The notes beneath the pieces are model-generated. The model had not been told where the DNA came from, did no database searches, and worked only from the letters and a program-made list of their open reading frames with translations. Below are positions 61,222 to 64,000 of a DNA stretch of 64,000 nt, in pieces. Within the stretch, counting starts at the first letter, position 1; each line of letters opens with the position of its first letter. Both the position numbers and the translations under genes were made by a program. Source of the stretch: RPQJ01 sp963707145 (GTDB lineage: Bacteria; Pseudomonadota; Gammaproteobacteria; Steroidobacterales; Steroidobacteraceae); NCBI GenBank assembly GCA_963707145.1, contig CAVPOQ010000006.1:65156-129155 (forward strand), in the 5' to 3' direction.

Positions 61222-62550
61222 TCAGAAAGCGTGACGAAGCCGGGCGTAGAGCAACTCGACCTGGTCTTCGTCCGGATTGTTGCCCGGATCGAAGACAACC
61301 TGGAATCCCGCGCTCAACTGCGTGAAGCGTGCCAGCTGGATCCGCTGGAATGCCTCGATGACCTTTTCGTCGCGGGACGTGCTCGATCGAGGCTCCGCGT
61401 ATGACGCCGCGAGTCCGCTCATGTTGCTCGGGCTGCCGAACAGGCCGATGTAGCCTACACCCGCCTGCGCCAGGTTGCGGATGTTCGTCGTTGCGCCGTC
61501 CGCGTATGCGTACCGACCCCAGACCTGGACACGATCGCTCAGCTGCTGGCCGGCGACGAGCGTGACGCCCTCGTCCGACGGGCTGGAGAAGCCGTTCTCG
61601 TTGCGCGCATCGATGTGCCACACCATCACCGAGTAACGGCCCGCTCCCCTGCCCTCCACCTGCGGCGTCCAGCCCGCCTCGGCGCTGTAGAAGAAATCCC
61701 CGTCGCTGATCGTGTCGAACTCCGACTCGGTCGTGGTGTTGTAGGCGTTGGCGACCCCGCCGGTCACATAGAACCGGTCACTGGGGCGATAAGAAACTCC
61801 GACCGTCGGCCCATGGCCCGGAAACGGTACGGTCGGGTTGGCGGAAAGGTGGCGATTGACGAACATCGTGTTCACGTTCTGCATCGGCTGCTGGCCGACG
61901 AAATCACTCGTGTCGGCGCGCCCGATGAGTATGCGCAGCTTGCCGTCGTTGAACCGCTGCAGCCAGTACGCATCACGCACGACCCAGCCACGATCGTTGA
62001 AGGCGTTCGCCGTGTTGATCAGCGTGCCGATCCGCGGGCCGACCGACGCCGCGGTGTCGCTTCCCATGGCATCGCGAAACTCCCCGGTCACCACCAGCAC
62101 ACCGCTGTCCGGCGTCCCACGGCCCACCAGCGTCCACGCCGACATGAAGTCGATGTCATAGGCGGACCCGTCCGGATCGCCGGCGCCGTTCGCCCACAGG
62201 CCGAGCGCCGTGGCCGCGAAGCCCAGCCGCAGGCCGGTCTCACGATAGAGCGAGTCGAATTTTCCCCTCGCCCAGCCCGACGGACCGGGGTGTCTGTCCG
62301 CCGGATCCAGGAGCGGCGTCTCCGGTTCCTGCAGCCGCTCCAGCTCGTCAATACCGCTCTCGCTGCCTTCGCCGGCCGAGAACTCGTCATTGAGGTACGG
62401 GTGCGACTCCGCGTAGGCCTCGAACTCGGACTTCTGCGCCGAAGCTTCGGCAGGCGTGTCAGCTGCCGCCAAACGCACGGAGCCGAGGCAAGTCGCTGCG
62501 CAGATCAGCGTGAGCGACAGTGTGAGATTGAATTTGCGACGGTGTGGCAT
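61222..62550 (-). CDS. OprB-like carbohydrate-selective porin family protein
   Basis: Predicted outer-membrane beta-barrel, 442 residues from the ATG at 62550 (MPHRRKFNLTLSLTLI...), with a signal peptide ending near AAA. It has alternating strands throughout and a terminal aromatic residue (LYARLRHAF) as expected of a BAM substrate. The middle part (LQRFNDGKLRILIGRADTSDFVGQ, FYVTGGVANAYNTT) fits the OprB/porin group. AGGA lies 9 bases ahead of the start. It lies 12 bases upstream of glsA in the same direction, so co-transcription is likely. Confidence 0.8.
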   Translation of the reverse strand: MPHRRKFNLTLSLTLICAATCLGSVRLAAADTPAEASAQKSEFEAYAESHPYLNDEFSAGEGSESGIDELERLQEPETPLLDPADRHPGPSGWARGKFDSLYRETGLRLGFAATALGLWANGAGDPDGSAYDIDFMSAWTLVGRGTPDSGVLVVTGEFRDAMGSDTAASVGPRIGTLINTANAFNDRGWVVRDAYWLQRFNDGKLRILIGRADTSDFVGQQPMQNVNTMFVNRHLSANPTVPFPGHGPTVGVSYRPSDRFYVTGGVANAYNTTTESEFDTISDGDFFYSAEAGWTPQVEGRGAGRYSVMVWHIDARNENGFSSPSDEGVTLVAGQQLSDRVQVWGRYAYADGATTNIRNLAQAGVGYIGLFGSPSNMSGLAASYAEPRSSTSRDEKVIEAFQRIQLARFTQLSAGFQVVFDPGNNPDEDQVELLYARLRHAF

Positions 62551-62806
62551 CTGGTCGGATCCTACCAAAAGCATCCTTTGAATTGTCACCATGCTGCTTG
62601 TCGCTGCTGTGCGGCAATCTACCGTCACGTATCGCGCGACGGCCTCGATTTCTAGCATGGAGCCACAGCCCGCTTTGAGTCAATTGACGCAATCTTGGCG
62701 GCACCGATGAGATCGAGCCGCCGAGACCTCCGGCAGCCTGGACATCCGGCGCCGCGTGCTCCAGTTCCGGCGGCGACGGCGGCTTGCCGGGAGGCGCGGC
62801 TCGATG

Positions 62807-63817
62807 CTACTGCGTGCCGAGGTGGAGCGTGCGGGATTGCACGACCTTCACGCGGATGTCCCGGCCGAAGACGAGACCACGGGCGCGCTCTTCAAGCGAC
62901 TCCAGCGACGGCAGGTCCCCATCGCCCAGGAGGAGAAGGGTCACCGTTCCGTCCGCCGTCTCGGCATCGACCGACATGAGCCGGTATCCGGACCCGTCGA
63001 GCCATTCCTGGCCAAGCGCATAAGTCCGCGAGGCGATCATGTTGGTGACGGCAAGGTGGTAGCTCGTCAGCGAGAGTGGAATGACGATGAGGAGGCCGGC
63101 CGCGAGGGCGATCGCCACGGCCCGGCGCCGGGCCCCCGCGTCGAACGGCGACAAAGCGGCCTTCGGGAATCCCATCACGCCGAAAACAAGCGCGCCGGTG
63201 AGCAGGATGGCGACGTAGTTCGTTCCGAACAGCAGCAGGCTGCCGGCGGCGAGGCGAGGTTCGCCCAGAGCGAACAGGATCCCCGCATTGGCCAGCGGCG
63301 GCACCAGCGAGACTGCGATTGCCACGCCCGGCAGCGTGTCAGAAATATCCTTGCGCGACAGCGCGAAGGCACCGGCCAGGCCCGTGGCGAGCGCCGCCAT
63401 CAGGTCGAGCAAATGCGGCGACGTCCGGATCATGACCTGTTGGATTGCCTCCGGATTCGTGACCCGCGCGATCGGTAGCGTCAGAACGAACCCCACGGCG
63501 ATCGCCATCGCAATCCCGGCGAGGCTCACGAGCAGCGAGCTGACGATCGCGCTCCGGTCGCCGATGCTCACGCTGTACGCCAGCCCCATGATCGGCAGCA
63601 TCAACGGTGCCACGATCATCGCCCCGATCACCACCGCCACCGAGTCGCCCAGAAGCCCGAACGTTGCGATGCCGGCAGCCAGCACCAGCAGACAGACGAA
63701 CTTGACGAACTTGAAGCGCAACTGCGCTCCCTCGAACACCAGGACATCCCTGACCCGCGACACCTCCTCGGCGTCCACAGGCCCACCGTGCAGAATCTCT
63801 GCGAGTGATCCAGTCAT
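62807..63817 (-). CDS. DUF389-family membrane protein
   Basis: A 336-residue protein of the DUF389 family (TIGR00341-like), function unknown. Following a short N-terminal segment are about eight helices with FLLGDSVAVVIGAMIVAPLMLPIMGLAYSVSIGD-type repeats, IAVSLVPPLANAGILFALGE and LLLFGTNYVAILLTGALVF; the conserved GAMIVAPLM and NAGILFA motifs mark the family. A soluble C-terminal domain follows (SVDAETADGTVTLLLLGDGDLPSLE). The start MTGSLAEILHGG at 63817 is preferred over an upstream Arg-rich extension. Confidence 0.88.
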   Translation of the reverse strand: MTGSLAEILHGGPVDAEEVSRVRDVLVFEGAQLRFKFVKFVCLLVLAAGIATFGLLGDSVAVVIGAMIVAPLMLPIMGLAYSVSIGDRSAIVSSLLVSLAGIAMAIAVGFVLTLPIARVTNPEAIQQVMIRTSPHLLDLMAALATGLAGAFALSRKDISDTLPGVAIAVSLVPPLANAGILFALGEPRLAAGSLLLFGTNYVAILLTGALVFGVMGFPKAALSPFDAGARRRAVAIALAAGLLIVIPLSLTSYHLAVTNMIASRTYALGQEWLDGSGYRLMSVDAETADGTVTLLLLGDGDLPSLESLEERARGLVFGRDIRVKVVQSRTLHLGTQ

Positions 63818-64000
63818 GGTTGGTGAACGCCTATGCCAAGCGGGCAGATGCAATGATGGCTGCATGGTTCGCCATCGAGCGAGGCGGACGAGTATAGGCA
63901 GTGCATAGCACCTCTTCCACAGCCTGTGCCCGCTCCTCACCGGCACCGACACCTGACGCGGGCGACTATGACAGTGGGGACTGGGCAGGGCGGTACTCCG

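Overview
The window is a high-GC gammaproteobacterial chromosome segment. The evidence is the set of syntenic blocks (tpiA-secG-tRNA-Leu-nuo, glmM-folP-ftsH-rlmE, greA-carB-carA-dapB-dnaJ-dnaK-grpE-hrcA, recN/fur/bamE, rnfH-ratA, smpB-ssrA), the outer-membrane and lipoprotein genes, and a tmRNA tag ANEDNYALAA close to that of Escherichia. nuoC and nuoD are separate genes and NuoG lacks the N7 cysteines, so this is not an enterobacterium. A Steroidobacter/Nevskia/Xanthomonas-like lineage would fit, but the sequence does not settle it.

Region 1 (1-13.8 kb, minus strand) is the complex I operon read nuoA to nuoM, with nuoM cut by the window edge. It sits behind tpiA, secG and a tRNA-Leu(GAG), and a good sigma-70 promoter lies upstream of tpiA. 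nuoL carries an apparent one-base frameshift. Region 2 (13.9-35.7 kb) is housekeeping: glmM, folP, ftsH and rlmE; divergent yhbY; greA, carB, carA and dapB; the dnaJ-dnaK-grpE-hrcA heat-shock cluster with a sigma-32-like promoter inside it; nadK and recN; fur and bamE; rnfH and ratA; smpB and the tmRNA gene.

Region 3 (35.7-45.2 kb), after the tmRNA, is less conserved and rich in envelope genes: a secreted amidohydrolase, a PlpD-like patatin/beta-barrel protein, a DUF2860-type outer-membrane protein, a DUF3313-type lipoprotein, a frameshifted outer-membrane phospholipase A, a SYLF-domain lipoprotein, the decayed remnant of an NhaC Na+/H+ antiporter gene, and a glycine-zipper protein.

Region 4 (45.7-57.5 kb, plus strand) is a tightly packed co-directional array: RND adaptor, RND pump, an unknown two-helix membrane protein, then mrpE-F-G-(MrpA C-terminus/MrpB)-C-D without the NuoL-like body of MrpA, then an AbgT-family exporter and a ThrE-family exporter. 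This joins ion-antiport genes directly to efflux genes and is the most system-like part of the window. Region 5 (57.5-64 kb, minus strand) holds glutaminase, an MFS transporter and asparaginase in one probable operon, then an outer-membrane porin-like protein and a DUF389 membrane protein.

No rRNA, CRISPR array, insertion sequence, integrase or phage gene was seen. Two conserved genes (nuoL and pldA) each look as if they carry one extra base. This points to sequencing or assembly indels, or to recent gene decay, and should be kept in mind when reading the annotation.
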